64,000 nucleotides of DNA from Peptococcaceae bacterium. GTDB lineage: Bacteria > Bacillota > DSM-12270 > Thermacetogeniales > Thermacetogeniaceae. The DNA is taken from the NCBI GenBank assembly GCA_023249405.1, contig JAHFCR010000002.1, forward strand, positions 1 to 64,000, read 5' to 3'. The notes beneath the pieces were generated by a model. It was not told where the DNA came from, made no database searches, and saw nothing but the letters and a program-made list of their open reading frames with translations. The first letter of the stretch is position 1. Each line of letters begins with the position of its first letter. The position numbers and the translations under genes are program-made. Positions 8,062 through 16,769 of this stretch are shown here, in pieces.

Positions 8062-9336
8062 ATGGCTGATTATCGTCAGATGTGGACCGATCTGGGAATG
8101 GATCTGGAAAAGCATGACCAGCTGTGCGCCGTGCTGCCGGAGGCTTTCGGAGGCATCTACCTGTCGCAGGAGAACCGCCCCGAGGGCATGGGTTTCTTCG
8201 ATTTCGTGGTGTCGGAGATCCACGGGGTGCGGCCGGCGGAATTGATCGAACACCAGAAACAGGGCGGCAAGGTCTTCGGCACTTTCTGCGTCTATGTGCC
8301 GGATGAAGTGATCTTCGCCGCCGGGGCGATCGCCACCGGTCTCTGCGGGGGCTCGCAGTTCTGGGTGCCCGGCGGTGAGAAGGTGCTGCCCGCCAACACC
8401 TGCCCGCTGATCAAGGCCTCGGTGGGAGCACGCCTGGACCGCACCTGTCCGTTCTTCCGCATCGCCGACATGTTTATCGGCGAGACCACCTGCGACGGCA
8501 AGAAGAAGGCCTGGGAGATCTTGAACCAGGACGTTCCGGTCTATGTGATGGACCTGCCCCAGATGAAGCGGGCCAAGGATGTGGCCGCCTGGGAAGATGA
8601 GATCAGACTGCTGATCGCCAAGGTGGAGGAGTTCACCGGCAGCAAGGTGGCCCCGGAGGCCTTGTCAGACGCCATCAAATTGATCAATAACAAACGGGCG
8701 GCCCTGGCCCGGCTATACAAGACCCGCCAGAGTTCACCGGTGCCGATCAGCGGCAAGGACGCCCTGCTGGTCAGCCAGATCGCCTTCTATGACGACCCGG
8801 CCCGCAACGCCACCATGGTCAACAAGCTGTGTGACGAGTTGGAACAGCGGATCGTTGACGGCAAGGGCGTGTTCCCGGCCGATGCTCCCCGGATCATGAT
8901 CACCGGCACCCCGATGGCCATCCCCAACTGGAAGCTGCACCACATCGTGGAGAGCAGCGGAGCGCCGGTGGTAGTCGAGGAGTCCTGTACCGGGGTCCGC
9001 TACTTCGAGCACCAGGTGGATGAGAGCCAGACCACTCTGGAAGGCCAGGTCAAGGCCCTGGCCGAACGCTACATGCAGATCAACTGTGCCTGCTTCACCC
9101 CGAACCCGGGCCGGATCGAGGACATCCTGCGCCTGGCCAGGGAGTACAGGGTGGACGGCGTGATCGACTACAACCTGCAGTTCTGCAATCTCTACACCAC
9201 GGAGAGCTACCTGGTGCAGCAGGCCCTCAAGGAGGCCGGCATTCCGTATTTGCGCCTGGAAACAGATTACAGCGAACAGGATTTCGAGCAGCTCAGGACC
9301 CGGGTCGGGGCTTTCCTGGAGATGCTCGGAAAGTAG
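8062..9336 (+). CDS. Double-cubane-cluster anaerobic reductase (2-hydroxyacyl-CoA dehydratase D/HgdB-like)
   Basis: This 424-residue protein belongs to the HgdB/BcrC/FldC superfamily. It has many conserved cysteines (GTFCVYVP, TGLCGGSQF, ANTCPLIK, DRTCPFF, GETTCDGKKKAWE, EESCTGVRYF, INCACFTPNPGR, LQFCNLYTTES), more than the three per subunit of classical dehydratases. That matches the double-cubane cluster proteins (DCCP) that hold an [8Fe-9S] cluster and reduce small molecules such as acetylene. Such enzymes need an ATP-driven activator (HgdC/DCCP-R type); none is in the window. A GGGAGAGAG site precedes the ATG. The next gene, DUF3343, starts nine bases after its stop, so the two are co-transcribed. 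The true substrate is unknown. Confidence 0.88.
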   Translation: MADYRQMWTDLGMDLEKHDQLCAVLPEAFGGIYLSQENRPEGMGFFDFVVSEIHGVRPAELIEHQKQGGKVFGTFCVYVPDEVIFAAGAIATGLCGGSQFWVPGGEKVLPANTCPLIKASVGARLDRTCPFFRIADMFIGETTCDGKKKAWEILNQDVPVYVMDLPQMKRAKDVAAWEDEIRLLIAKVEEFTGSKVAPEALSDAIKLINNKRAALARLYKTRQSSPVPISGKDALLVSQIAFYDDPARNATMVNKLCDELEQRIVDGKGVFPADAPRIMITGTPMAIPNWKLHHIVESSGAPVVVEESCTGVRYFEHQVDESQTTLEGQVKALAERYMQINCACFTPNPGRIEDILRLAREYRVDGVIDYNLQFCNLYTTESYLVQQALKEAGIPYLRLETDYSEQDFEQLRTRVGAFLEMLGK

Positions 9337-9345
9337 GTCATCAGG

Positions 9346-9609
9346 TTGCCGGAACAGGAGAGCTGCGACTATTACATCCTCTTTCCCAACCATCAGGAGG
9401 GCTTGCGCCTGCACCAGGAACTGAAGGCAGCGGGGGTGCCGTGCATGATTGCGCCCACTCCCCGCTCCGCCAGCAGCTTCTGCGGCATGTCGCTACGGCT
9501 GGCGGAGGACCAGGTGCCCTCCGCCATGCAGGTGATCGCCGCCAGTGGTGTTATAATAGAAGGAATCGCCCGCATTCAGCGTCAGCCCTTTCAATACCGG
9601 GCCACCTGA
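9346..9609 (+). CDS. DUF3343 protein (putative Se/S carrier)
   Basis: An 87-residue protein with the DUF3343 pattern: YYILFPNHQEGLRLHQELKA, then PRSASSFCGMSLRL with one conserved Cys, ending in a short alpha/beta unit. Family members lie beside selenium or sulfur transfer genes and are annotated as putative Se/S carriers. Here the gene sits between the double-cubane reductase and a cysteine-desulfurase-like gene. The start is a TTG; the overlapping end of the upstream gene supplies GGAAAGTAGG as a ribosome site. Its role is inferred from family and context. Confidence 0.8.
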   Translation: MPEQESCDYYILFPNHQEGLRLHQELKAAGVPCMIAPTPRSASSFCGMSLRLAEDQVPSAMQVIAASGVIIEGIARIQRQPFQYRAT

Positions 9610-9635
9610 ATCGGGTATGAGGGGAGGCCGCCAAT

Positions 9636-10781
9636 TTGGGCGTCATCTATCTGGACAATGCTGCCACCTCCTGGCCGAAACCGGAAACCGTCTATCAGTC
9701 AATGGATCGGTTCAATCGCCAACTGGGCGCCAGTCCGGGACGCGGCAACCACAGCCGCACCCTGGAGGCGGGATCGCTGCTGCTGGAAACGCGGGAGGCT
9801 CTGGCGCGGTTATTCAACGTCTCCGACTGCGCCCGGATCATCTTCACCGCCAACGCCACCGAGTCCCTCAACCTGGCTTTGAAGGGCATCCTGAAGCCCG
9901 GCGACCACGCGGTGATCAGCAGTATGGAACATAACGCCGTAGCACGGCCATTGCACACCATGGAACGCTCGGGGGTGTCCTTCTCGATAGCCGCCTGCGC
10001 TCCGGACGGCAGCCTGGATCCCCACGACGTGGAGTCGGCCATCCGGGAGAACACCAGGCTGGTCTGTCTGCTGCACGCCTCCAACCTGACGGGCACGATC
10101 ATGCCGATCGCCGAGGTCGGCGCCATCGCCCACCGGCGCCATGTGCTGTTTCTGGTGGACGCCGCCCAGACCGCAGGCATCATCCCCATCGACGTGCAGC
10201 GCCAACAGATCGATCTGTTGGCTTTTCCCGGCCACAAGGGGCTGTTCGGCCCCCAGGGGACCGGCGGCCTCTATATCGGGCCGGGGCTGGAGATACGAAC
10301 GCTCAAAGAGGGCGGCACCGGATCGCAGTCTGAGCAGATCGAGCAGCCCGAATTCCTGCCCGACAAGTTTGAGAGCGGCACGCACAACACTCCGGGCATA
10401 ATCGGGTTGGGGGCAGGGGTAAAGTTTGTCATGGAGACGGGGCAGGAACAGATCCTCCGCCACGAAGGGCAGCTTGCCGAGATGCTGATCTCCGGGTTGC
10501 AGGAGATCCCCGGAGTCACCGTCTATGGACCGGCAGACGGCAGCCGGCGCCTGGCGGTAATCCCGTTCAACGTTGAAGGGCTGGATTGTGGAGAAGTGAG
10601 CTTCGCCCTGGACCAGGGAGGGATTATCGCCCGTTCGGGCCTGCACTGCGCCCCTCTGGCCCACCGCACCATCGGCATCATCGAGCAGGGCGCCTGCCGC
10701 TTCAGCCCGGGTTTCTTCAATACAGCAGAGGAGATCGAGCGGGTGATCCGGGCAGTGTACGCCATTGCCGCCAACCACTAA
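9636..10781 (+). CDS. Class V aminotransferase, cysteine desulfurase/selenocysteine lyase-like
   Basis: A PLP enzyme of 381 residues in the NifS/SufS/CsdA family. It has the N-terminal YLDNAATSWPKP motif, the substrate-loop SPGRGNHSR, the PLP-lysine region (LLAFPGHKGLFGPQGTGGLY) and a late cysteine (SGLHCAP) where desulfurases carry the persulfide. The start is a TTG with AGGGGAGG eight bases upstream. It is third in the operon with the double-cubane protein and DUF3343 and is followed directly by a terminator. It probably releases S or Se from (seleno)cysteine and passes it to DUF3343, but which element is used cannot be decided here. Confidence 0.88.
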   Translation: MGVIYLDNAATSWPKPETVYQSMDRFNRQLGASPGRGNHSRTLEAGSLLLETREALARLFNVSDCARIIFTANATESLNLALKGILKPGDHAVISSMEHNAVARPLHTMERSGVSFSIAACAPDGSLDPHDVESAIRENTRLVCLLHASNLTGTIMPIAEVGAIAHRRHVLFLVDAAQTAGIIPIDVQRQQIDLLAFPGHKGLFGPQGTGGLYIGPGLEIRTLKEGGTGSQSEQIEQPEFLPDKFESGTHNTPGIIGLGAGVKFVMETGQEQILRHEGQLAEMLISGLQEIPGVTVYGPADGSRRLAVIPFNVEGLDCGEVSFALDQGGIIARSGLHCAPLAHRTIGIIEQGACRFSPGFFNTAEEIERVIRAVYAIAANH

Positions 10782-10792
10782 ACAACAGCAGG

Positions 10793-10819
10793 CCCCGGCA
10801 TTGCCGGGGTTCTTTTTTT
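10793..10819 (+). terminator. Intrinsic terminator of the double-cubane operon
   Basis: The palindrome CCCCGGCATTGCCGGGG (10793-10809) is followed by TTCTTTTTTT. It stands 12 bases after the desulfurase stop and separates this operon from the convergent LysR gene. Confidence 0.9.
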
Positions 10820-10848
10820 GGGCGCCGCCGTTGGCGCCGGGACGCTGC

Positions 10849-11757
10849 TCACTCGGCAGTGGCTGCCGGCAGGGAGGCCTTCATAAAATCGATAAAAGTC
10901 TGCAGCAGATGATCCGGCACCCGGTTCTTCCTGGTGATCAGGTACAGGCCGCGCATTCTGGGGAGGCCGGCGATGCGCACCGCCGCCAGGGCGCCGGACT
11001 GGATCCGGGGTTGGGCGGCCACGGTGGAGAGCAGCGACACTCCGAGGCCAGCCGCCACAGCGCTGAGAACTGCATCAGTGCTGCCCAGTTCCATGCGATA
11101 CTTCAGGGCGCCCGGGTCGATGCCGCGCTCCTGCAGCCACTGCTCGAACACTGCCCGGGTGCCCGAACCCGGTTCCCGGACCACCATCTGTTCGGCGCAG
11201 AGTTCCTCCAGGTCGACCGTCTCCCATCCTTCCCAGCGATGTCCCCTGGGCACCACCACCACCAGTTCGTCATTATAGATCAGCTCGTGCTGCAGATTCT
11301 GGCTGTTGATCTGCACGCCGATCACCCCGGCGGCGAATTCACCTGCCAGGACGCGGCGCGCCACCTCTTTGCTGTCGCTGATCTCCAGGCTGACCGTGAC
11401 CTCCGGGTACCGCTGCTGGAAGGCCCCGAGCAACCGGGGCAGGATGTATTCTCCGGGGATGGTGCTGCCCCCCAGCAGCAACTCGCCCTGGACCGTGTCC
11501 GCCAGATCGCGCACCTCGGCGAGGCTCTTGTCGATCGTCTGCAGAATGCGCTGCCCGTAACGGTAGACGATCTTGCCGGCCTCGGTCAGCTGTGGTTCCC
11601 GGCCGCGGCGGTACAGCAGCGGCGTCCCGTATTGGGCCTCCAATGCCCGCAGCTGCTTGCTGACCGCCGGCTGCGAGATCTCCAGGGCCTCGGCGGCCCG
11701 GGTCAGGCTTTTCTTGTCCATGATCGTGATCAGAGTTTCCAACCAGCTAAGATTCAT
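10849..11757 (-). CDS. LysR family regulator (possibly selenium/sulfur metabolism)
   Basis: A LysR-type regulator of 302 residues: N-terminal helix-turn-helix (SLTRAAEALEISQPAVSKQL) and a two-lobed periplasmic-binding-like effector domain (about 90-295). It lies convergent to the desulfurase and directly downstream of larE on the same strand, 27 bases away. Related LysR proteins in Clostridia accompany selenium-metabolism genes, which would fit this neighbourhood, but that is from memory of the family and not proven by the sequence. I chose the ATG at 11757; a TTG four codons earlier is open. Confidence 0.88.
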   Translation of the reverse strand: MNLSWLETLITIMDKKSLTRAAEALEISQPAVSKQLRALEAQYGTPLLYRRGREPQLTEAGKIVYRYGQRILQTIDKSLAEVRDLADTVQGELLLGGSTIPGEYILPRLLGAFQQRYPEVTVSLEISDSKEVARRVLAGEFAAGVIGVQINSQNLQHELIYNDELVVVVPRGHRWEGWETVDLEELCAEQMVVREPGSGTRAVFEQWLQERGIDPGALKYRMELGSTDAVLSAVAAGLGVSLLSTVAAQPRIQSGALAAVRIAGLPRMRGLYLITRKNRVPDHLLQTFIDFMKASLPAATAE

Positions 11758-11784
11758 GTCTGCCACCAACTTTATCCTGTTTTT

Positions 11785-12675
11785 TTAGCCTCGCTGCCGC
11801 TCTGTCGATGCCAGCACCTCGTTCAGGCTGCCGGTCCGGTATCCGTCCAGATCGAGAGCGGCATAAGTAAAGCCGCAGACCTTGATCCGCCGGGAGATCT
11901 CCTGCAGCAGTTCCGGTTTCAGCACCTTGACCAGTTCCTCCGGGGCAACCTCGATCCTGGCAATCTGACCGTGGTGCCTGACCCGGACATTCTCCAGGCC
12001 AAATTCAATCAGTATCGCCTCTGCACGGGCAATCTGCTCCAGCTTCTCCAAGGTCAGCGGCTCTCCGTAGGGAATGCGGGACGCCAGGCAGGCCTGGGCC
12101 GGCAGGTTCCAGTTGGGCAATCCTAATTGCCGGGCCAACCGCCGTACTTCCGGTTTGGCCAGTCCGCACTCCAGCAAAGGGCTGTGCACCGTCTCGAAGC
12201 CGCGGATGGCGGCCATGCCGGGGCGGTAATCACCGCAGTCGGAGCGGTTCGTGCCGTCCAGCACCGCCTGGTAGCCCTCTTCCCCGGCGATCGCCGTCAA
12301 CAGTCCAAAGGTATTGCTCTTGCAGTAAAAACAACGGTTGGACGGATTGGCTGCTATAGCTTCATCCTGCAGTTCGTCGGTCTTCACGATCCGGCGCCGG
12401 GCGCCCATATCCGCAGCCACCGCAGCCGCCGTTCCCTGGTCGCGCTCCGGCATCAACGGCGAGACCACTGTCACCGCCAGCACGTTCTCCAGACCCAGGG
12501 CCTGAATAGCCGTCCTGAGCACCAGCGAGCTGTCGACGCCGCCGGAAAAGGCCACGATTACCCGCGGCCACTGGGATATGTAAGACTCCAGGGCCATCAG
12601 CTTGCGCCGGAGATCCTCGCCAACCCCCGCATCGCCCTGCAAACTGTCATCGACACCAACGTTCATGGCAGTCAC
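11785..12675 (-). CDS. larE: LarE-type ATP-dependent sacrificial sulfur transferase
   Basis: A PP-loop ATPase of 296 residues with SGGVDSSLV at about residues 42-50, the NRCFYCK Cys pair, DGTNRSDCGDYRPGM, and the ACLASRIPYG motif that contains the LarE sulfur-donor cysteine. LarE transfers sulfur to the pyridine dicarboxylate precursor of the nickel-pincer cofactor of lactate racemase. The extra Cys pair suggests the [4Fe-4S] variant, which can recycle sulfur. No larA, larB or larC is in the window, so the substrate may be elsewhere or different. The start is GTG, with GAGGAG upstream. Confidence 0.9.
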   Translation of the reverse strand: MTAMNVGVDDSLQGDAGVGEDLRRKLMALESYISQWPRVIVAFSGGVDSSLVLRTAIQALGLENVLAVTVVSPLMPERDQGTAAAVAADMGARRRIVKTDELQDEAIAANPSNRCFYCKSNTFGLLTAIAGEEGYQAVLDGTNRSDCGDYRPGMAAIRGFETVHSPLLECGLAKPEVRRLARQLGLPNWNLPAQACLASRIPYGEPLTLEKLEQIARAEAILIEFGLENVRVRHHGQIARIEVAPEELVKVLKPELLQEISRRIKVCGFTYAALDLDGYRTGSLNEVLASTERQRG

Positions 12676-12725
12676 TTCTCTCCTCGTTGATTAACAAAGA
12701 TCCAAAATCGAGCGGCGTCTCCATA

Positions 12726-13850
12726 CTACGAAATGCCAGAACCGTCGCCGCATTTTATGATGGCGCCTCCGCCTAAAACTACCTCCCCATCATACAGGAC
12801 CACTGCCTGGCCCGGAGTGATCGCCTTCTGAGGGGTCTGGAAGTCCACCCGCAGCCGGTCTTCCCCCTCCCGGACGGCCACCGCCTCCACCAGCGGCGCC
12901 TTGTAACGGATCTTGGCCCTGACCGGGCGCGGCCGGCTGAAAGGCACACCCGAGATGTAAATGACATCATCAGCGATCAGGCTATGCTGGTAGAGATCCC
13001 TCTCCGCCCCCACCCAGACGGTGCCAGTTTCCGGATCGATCCGGGTGACGTACAGCGGATGCTCATAAACCAGCCCCAAGCCCTTGCGCTGTCCTACGGT
13101 ATAACGGCAGATACCCCGGTGCCGGCCGAGGATCTCCCCGTTGATGTGCCGGAAGTACCCCTCGGGGCCTGTGGTCCCTGTCCGCCCGGCTACAAAGTCA
13201 GAGTAGCTTTTTTCGGAGACAAAGCAGATCTCCTGGCTCTCAGCCTTCGCTGCCACCGGCAGTCCGGCCTGCAGGGCGATCTGCCGCACTTCCCGCTTAT
13301 GGAGATCCCCCAGGGGAAACAGCACATGCTCCAGCTGTTGCTGAGTGATCTGATAGAGGGCGTAGGTCTGGTCCTTGGATTGGTCTGCCGCCATCTGCAG
13401 CTGCCATCCGCCGCCGTCCTCCCGGCCGATGCGGGCGTAATGGCCGGTGGCCAGATAGGCGGCGCCCAACTCCTGCGCCTTGCGCAGCAGGGTGCCAAAC
13501 TTGAGGTAGCGGTTGCAGGCGATGCACGGGTTGGGGGTGCGGCCGGCGTGGTATTCCCGGCAAAAGTAACCGATCACCCGGTTCTCGAACTCCTCCCGGA
13601 AATCCAGCACGTAGTGGGGAATCTGCAACTTCCAGGCCACCTGCCTGGCATCATCCAGGGCCGACAGGCCACAACAGCTGCGATCACCCGACCCGCTATC
13701 GCGGGTACCCCGGCGCGGCCAGACCTGCATGGTGACGCCCACCACCTCGTAACCCTGGCGCTGCAACAGCAGCGCGGCCACAGCGCTGTCCACCCCGCCG
13801 CTCATGGCCACCACCACCCGTCCCTCCGGCCGGCTGCCGTTCACCGGCAT
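12726..13850 (-). CDS. mnmA: tRNA-specific 2-thiouridylase MnmA
   Basis: A PP-loop enzyme of 374 residues that thiolates U34 of tRNAs for Lys, Glu and Gln. It has the VVVAMSGGVDSAVAALLL ATP site, the NPCIACNRYLKFG catalytic-Cys segment, the second catalytic Cys in SQEICFVSE, and the TVGQRKGLG central loop and C-terminal beta-barrel. Length fits the family. The gene overlaps fdhD by 10 bases and has only a weak ribosome site, so it is probably translated by coupling. Confidence 0.94.
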   Translation of the reverse strand: MPVNGSRPEGRVVVAMSGGVDSAVAALLLQRQGYEVVGVTMQVWPRRGTRDSGSGDRSCCGLSALDDARQVAWKLQIPHYVLDFREEFENRVIGYFCREYHAGRTPNPCIACNRYLKFGTLLRKAQELGAAYLATGHYARIGREDGGGWQLQMAADQSKDQTYALYQITQQQLEHVLFPLGDLHKREVRQIALQAGLPVAAKAESQEICFVSEKSYSDFVAGRTGTTGPEGYFRHINGEILGRHRGICRYTVGQRKGLGLVYEHPLYVTRIDPETGTVWVGAERDLYQHSLIADDVIYISGVPFSRPRPVRAKIRYKAPLVEAVAVREGEDRLRVDFQTPQKAITPGQAVVLYDGEVVLGGGAIIKCGDGSGIS

Positions 13851-14758
13851 GTATCGCTGGCTGCGCCATCCAGGAGAATCCGCTCCGGGTGGGCATAGAG
13901 GTTGCAGCGGCCGCCCCGGGCAAAACCGACCACCGTCACTCCCAGGTCGTCGGCCAGCTGCAGGGCCAGGTCGGTGGGGGCGGACCGGGAGATCAGCACC
14001 GGCACTCCCATCTTGGCAATTTTAAGGAGGATCTCCGAGGAGACCCGGCCACTGAAGACGATGATCTTGTCCTCCCTGGGGATCTCTTCCAGAAAGCACT
14101 GGCCGTAGATCTTATCCAGGGTGTTGTGGCGCCCGATGTCCTCCCGGAAGATCAGGATCTCCCCGCCCTGCGCCAGGGCCGCTCCGTGCACCCCTCCGGT
14201 GTGCTGGAACAGGCGTGACCGCTGTTGCAGCTGCTCTGCCAGGCTGAGGATAGTGGCCAGCGGCACCCGCAGGGAGGCGGTAACCGGTTTGCAGAGCAGG
14301 GCATCGGCCGCAAAATAGAAGGAGGTGCGGGCACGCCCGCAACAGGGAGTGATATAGCGCTTGAGAAACACCTTCTCCCCCAGGTTCTCCTGGTGGCGGG
14401 TCTCCACCCAGGCCATCCCCTGTTCCTCGTCGACGCTGATCCGCCTGAGGTCGTCACGCTTGATTAAAATACCCTCGGCACAGAGAAATCCCACCGCCAT
14501 GTATTTCAGGTCTACCGGAGAGCAGACTATGGTGGCCAGCTCTTTGTCGTTGACATTGACCGTCAGCGCCGCTTCCCGGACGACGATATCCTCCTCTTCG
14601 ACCGCACCGGTCTCATCGATCCTGACTATGCGGCGCGGGACTATAGCCGCCTCCGCCTGGGTACCGGGTACCCTTTGGGTGGGGTGGGGTGGGGTGGGGC
14701 GGAGCGGAGCGGGGGGAGACACCTGCCCCCGGTTTTCAGCGCTATTGTTCTGTTCCAT
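13841..14758 (-). CDS. fdhD: Formate dehydrogenase accessory sulfurtransferase FdhD
   Basis: A 305-residue FdhD that moves sulfur from a cysteine desulfurase to the Mo/W-bis-MGD cofactor of formate dehydrogenase. The active-site pair is in ITPCCGRA; other family motifs are VGFLCAEGI, FREDIGRHNTLDKI, SGRVSSEI and the C-terminal GFARGGRCNLYAHPERI. The first 40 residues are an unusual proline-rich tail encoded by a GGGGT-type pentamer array (14677-14715). No formate dehydrogenase is in the window. The ATG at 14758 has no strong ribosome site; a start after the array cannot be excluded. Confidence 0.93.
   Translation of the reverse strand: MEQNNSAENRGQVSPPAPLRPTPPHPTQRVPGTQAEAAIVPRRIVRIDETGAVEEEDIVVREAALTVNVNDKELATIVCSPVDLKYMAVGFLCAEGILIKRDDLRRISVDEEQGMAWVETRHQENLGEKVFLKRYITPCCGRARTSFYFAADALLCKPVTASLRVPLATILSLAEQLQQRSRLFQHTGGVHGAALAQGGEILIFREDIGRHNTLDKIYGQCFLEEIPREDKIIVFSGRVSSEILLKIAKMGVPVLISRSAPTDLALQLADDLGVTVVGFARGGRCNLYAHPERILLDGAASDTCR
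14677..14715. repeat. Pentanucleotide repeat within the 5' end of fdhD
   Basis: Four GGGGT/GGGGC units and two GGAGC units, with ragged ends, form an array of 5-base period within codons about 15 to 27 of fdhD. Because the unit is not a multiple of three, a gain or loss of one unit shifts the reading frame. Confidence 0.85.
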
Positions 14759-14830
14759 GCCTGCTCATCAACCTTCTTTCTGAATCAGCCTGACCGCCAT
14801 CGCTAGCGGAGGTGAGCCCGAGCCGGACAG

Positions 14831-15982
14831 TTACTGGACCGCTTGCCGGTCCAGGTATGGCCCGAGTATCTGCACTGCAACCCTGGACGAATCCGGATGC
14901 CTCAGGCGAATGGCCGCCTCCCGCATCCGTGCCCGCAGGCTGTCATCCTGCAGCACCGCTCTCAACGACTGCTCGAGTTCGGCCAGGCTGGAGGCAGACA
15001 GTGCCGCTCCCTCCCGCACCAGGAAGTCCCGGTTTCGCTCCTCCTGGCAGGGCAGAGGCTTGTAAATGATCATGGGAAGCTCCGACGCCAGCGCCTCGCT
15101 GGCAGTGATCCCGCCTGCCTTGGAGATCAGGCAGGCAGCCGTTCTCATGAACCTGGGCATATGCCGGGAATAGCCGATGATGAAGACCTTATTGCGCCCC
15201 TTGCTGACCGCTGCCCGCAGGTTCAGGCGCAACCGGGGGAAGCGCACGCCCAGCACCACGGCTACCAGGGGCACCGGCTGGTTGGCCAGCACGTGGCAGA
15301 TCTTGCCCAATTCCCCGCCGAAGCTGGTCGCCCCGCTGACCACCAGCACCAGGGGCAATGACCGCTGTGACTCCGAGAGATCCGGCAATAACCGGCGTAA
15401 TTGTTGTGGTGTTCTCCGCTCGAAGCGCAGGTCGATCGGAATGCCGGTGGCCTCCACCCGCTCCCGGGGCACGCCGCGCCGTACCAGTTCATCCGCCACG
15501 ACGGGGCTGGCTACCAGGTACAGGTCGGTGCCCGGCTGAATCCACTGCTGATGCAGGATATAGTCTGTGACCACAGTCACCAGCGGACAATTGACCAATC
15601 CCCGCTGTTTTAACATAGCCACTGCCGCAGAGGGGACCGGGAAGGTGCTGATGATCAACTGCGGGCTCTTGCGCCTGTAGTACCTGAGAAAGGCCGGAAC
15701 TCCGCAGGCCCTGATGAATCTCTGGAAGAGGGACTGCGGCTGCAACTGGTCGGTGTAGGCAAAAAAACGGCGGTAGATGGGTGGCACTCGGATCATCAGG
15801 TCGTGGTAAGTCAACCTGGTCACCTTGTCGAACAGAAAGCCTGCAAACACCAGGTAGTTGACGACATCCACTTCCAGTGCCGGGTACTCCCTTAACAGCG
15901 CCTTTTTAAGAGCCAGGGCAGCCTGCCAGTGGCCGCTGCCGAAGCGCACCGCCAGGATCAGAACGCGTTTGGTCTCTGCCAT
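14831..15982 (-). CDS. MGDG-synthase-like glycosyltransferase (family 28)
   Basis: A 383-residue glycosyltransferase with the MGDG synthase N-terminal domain (VRFGSGHWQAALALKKAL, then DVVNYL) and a GT-B C-terminal domain with the nucleotide-sugar site (SKAGGITASEAL, PLPCQEERNRDFL). Relatives add sugar to diacylglycerol or make lipid II (MurG fold). It is a probable membrane glycolipid synthase, sugar unknown. I chose the ATG at 15982; the open frame extends 10 codons further. It lies downstream of the hydrogenase protease gene by about 190 bases, with no evident functional link. Confidence 0.85.
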   Translation of the reverse strand: MAETKRVLILAVRFGSGHWQAALALKKALLREYPALEVDVVNYLVFAGFLFDKVTRLTYHDLMIRVPPIYRRFFAYTDQLQPQSLFQRFIRACGVPAFLRYYRRKSPQLIISTFPVPSAAVAMLKQRGLVNCPLVTVVTDYILHQQWIQPGTDLYLVASPVVADELVRRGVPRERVEATGIPIDLRFERRTPQQLRRLLPDLSESQRSLPLVLVVSGATSFGGELGKICHVLANQPVPLVAVVLGVRFPRLRLNLRAAVSKGRNKVFIIGYSRHMPRFMRTAACLISKAGGITASEALASELPMIIYKPLPCQEERNRDFLVREGAALSASSLAELEQSLRAVLQDDSLRARMREAAIRLRHPDSSRVAVQILGPYLDRQAVQ

Positions 15983-16168
15983 ATGCCTGATACCCCCAGC
16001 GTGACTTAGCACAACCCGCTATCTAAAGCCATGCATATCAAATTGACTAATCTTTGCATTTATGGTAGGCGATTATTAAGAAAAGGTCAAGCGCCGGACT
16101 GCACCCGCTGCAGCCCGTCCAACTGCCACACTGCCAACAGCGCTTGAGAGCGCCCGCAATCGGACACG

Positions 16169-16624
16169 CTATCCGGCGATCTCCCTCATCACCAGATCCA
16201 GGATAAAGGGCAGGCTGGCCGACACCTCGGGGGTCAGGTCCAGGCCCACCTCGATCTGGCCGGGTTCGACTCCGATGATCACCGCTGCCGGCATGTACCC
16301 ATCCATCAGTTCCAACATCTTCAAGGCATCCATGATGCCGATGTCGTGCAGCGAGATGACGTCATAATCAGCCTGCTGCTGGAAATCCTGTGGCGTCAGG
16401 CGGTAAACTGCCCCGGGCGGCTCCCCGCCCTTCAAGGCATCCACGATGATGATCTTCTCCGCCCCCGAGAGCAGCGGCAGCAGATCGCAACCGGCCGTGC
16501 CCCCGTCGATGACCTCCACATCCGGAGGCAACCGGCGATCTTCCAGCGCCCGGACCAGATGCACCCCGATCCCATCATCCCTCAATAACAGGTTGCCAAT
16601 CCCCAACACAATCTTCCTGCCCAT
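16169..16624 (-). CDS. [NiFe]-hydrogenase maturation endopeptidase (HyaD/HycI family)
   Basis: A 151-residue protease with the GIGNLLLRDDGIGVH N-terminal motif, the DGGTAGCDLLPLL loop, and SLHDIG, which carry the Asp and His ligands that recognise nickel. It removes the C-terminal tail of the large subunit after Ni insertion. The hydrogenase structural operon on the same strand (22177-25339) is its obvious client, but five unrelated genes lie between them. GGGGAG precedes the ATG. Confidence 0.93.
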   Translation of the reverse strand: MGRKIVLGIGNLLLRDDGIGVHLVRALEDRRLPPDVEVIDGGTAGCDLLPLLSGAEKIIIVDALKGGEPPGAVYRLTPQDFQQQADYDVISLHDIGIMDALKMLELMDGYMPAAVIIGVEPGQIEVGLDLTPEVSASLPFILDLVMREIAG

Positions 16625-16769
16625 GGCTGCTCCCCTTTAAAAACACAATATCCCTAATCGCATTATAACCGAAATTTACGTCTCTTTGCCCACCCGGTGC
16701 GTACCGGTGTCAACAAAAACCGGTTAACCTGGCATTCCAAAGACCTGGCCGTCAACCGGACCCCCCTGT

